From the NCBI GenBank assembly GCA_021835265.1, contig JAKBQK010000326.1, forward strand, positions 1 to 15,750: a stretch of 15,750 bases of DNA, read 5' to 3'. Positions 15,467 through 15,750 of the stretch are shown in pieces (positions within the stretch are counted from its first letter, which is position 1; each line of letters begins with the position of its first letter). The translations under genes were made by a program, and so were the position numbers. The notes below the pieces were generated by a model. The model had not been told where the DNA came from, did not search any database, and worked only from the letters and a program-made list of their open reading frames with translations. This DNA is from Thermoplasmata archaeon. GTDB taxonomy: Archaea > Thermoplasmatota > Thermoplasmata > Thermoplasmatales > Thermoplasmataceae.

Positions 15467-15730
15467 ATGGAGAGAAAGGAACAGGCGAGGATATACAGGA
15501 AGCTTTACGGCTACAGGTCGGCTTCCAATTACGGGAAATATCATTACAACGTGAAAGGAATTCTGGATTCCATACCTGCAATCAGGTATGAGGATGGCAA
15601 TTTCATCGTGAGAGAAGAGGATTTTCCTGTCATACAGAGATTCCTGGAAGACAATAGATCAAGTTACAGGGCATGGAGGATCATACCCGGGCAAGAGGAG
15701 GCGGAAAAGCTCAAGCTACATTCTGTTTAA
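15467..15730 (+). CDS. Small basic passenger protein of the insertion sequence
   Basis: An 87-residue protein from ATG 15467. It reads MERKEQARIYRKLYGYRSAS, NYGKYHYNVKGILDSIPAIR, then DGNFIVREEDFPVIQRFLED and YRAWRIIPG near the end. The pattern (basic YRKLYGY helix, YHY-type strand, GILDSIPAIR turn, IVREED strand, long helix, RIIP) looks like a compact conserved alpha/beta protein that I believe recurs in archaea without known function; I cannot name a family. The frame is open further upstream, but ATG 15467 is the start that begins the protein-like sequence. The ATG at 15462 is in another frame. Lying between the transposase and the right inverted repeat, it moves with the element and may help or regulate transposition. 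Confidence 0.65.
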   Translation: MERKEQARIYRKLYGYRSASNYGKYHYNVKGILDSIPAIRYEDGNFIVREEDFPVIQRFLEDNRSSYRAWRIIPGQEEAEKLKLHSV

Positions 15731-15731
15731 G

Positions 15732-15749
15732 TATTTGTTCAACACAGCA
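15732..15749 (-). repeat. Right terminal inverted repeat of the insertion sequence
   Basis: Read on the minus strand, TGCTGTGTTGAACAAATA; differs from the left end at one position. It directly follows the stop codon of the passenger gene. Confidence 0.75.
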
Positions 15750-15750
15750 G

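Larger units (their letters stand above)
14300..15749. mobile_element. IS5-type insertion sequence with a divergent passenger gene
   Basis: It is bounded by 18-bp terminal inverted repeats, TGCTCTGTTGAACAAATA on the left (14300-14317) and its reverse complement on the right (15732-15749), matching at 17 of 18 positions. The length is about 1450 bp. Inside are a minus-strand DDE transposase and a plus-strand 87-codon gene whose TAA ends two bases before the right repeat. A target-site duplication cannot be tested because the window ends one base past the right repeat. Confidence 0.75.

Overview
The window looks like a chromosomal segment of an archaeon of the Thermoplasmatales (Thermoplasma/Ferroplasma/Cuniculiplasma group). 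The pointers are a succinate dehydrogenase membrane-anchor pair of the type found there, an IS5-type DDE transposase closely resembling those that fill these genomes, heavy use of AGG/AGA (Arg) and ATA (Ile) codons, frequent GTG and TTG starts, and AGGT-like Shine-Dalgarno remnants with TATA-like boxes close to the starts. No rRNA, tRNA or CRISPR array was seen. The species cannot be named from this sequence.

Layout. Positions 1-507 are the end of a core operon (sdhC tail and sdhD, + strand). From about 508 to 3080 the sequence is accessory and partly decayed: a 520-base gene-free gap, a minus-strand gene joining an Ig-like domain to a HEPN-like C-terminus, a frameshifted gene remnant, and two reading-frame pieces in one frame separated by a TAG. 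At 3084-4904 (+) lies a full-length fused DUF262-DUF1524 protein (GmrSD type). Convergent to it, 5102-11954 holds a compact four-gene minus-strand operon read in the order zinc-ribbon protein, Eco57I-type adenine methyltransferase, PLD-nuclease/SNF2-helicase fusion, small helical protein. Next is a minus-strand 474-residue protein with a C-terminal Apea-like HEPN domain (12149-13573). An AT-rich divergent promoter region then leads to a 53-residue AbrB/MazE-type DNA-binding protein (13938-14099). The window ends with an insertion sequence bounded by 18-bp inverted repeats (14300-15749). It carries a minus-strand IS5-type transposase and, divergently, an 87-residue conserved-looking passenger gene, with a perfect 24-bp palindrome between them.

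How the genes fit together. Everything between sdhD and the IS looks like a defence island. The four-gene operon reads as a restriction-modification-like unit. The methyltransferase would mark host DNA, while the SNF2 motor with its single-HKD PLD nuclease would process unmarked DNA. The zinc-ribbon and helical proteins are unassigned accessory factors. The two large enzymes recall the methylase and SNF2 helicase of class 1 DISARM, but no DrmA/DrmB-like gene is present, so this may be a simpler or distinct system. The flanking DUF262-DUF1524 protein (modification-dependent nuclease family) and two proteins with R-x4-H HEPN motifs (candidate RNases) would be independent or back-up effectors. 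Two of these solo effector genes have a perfect inverted repeat directly against a TTG start, which suggests tight repression.
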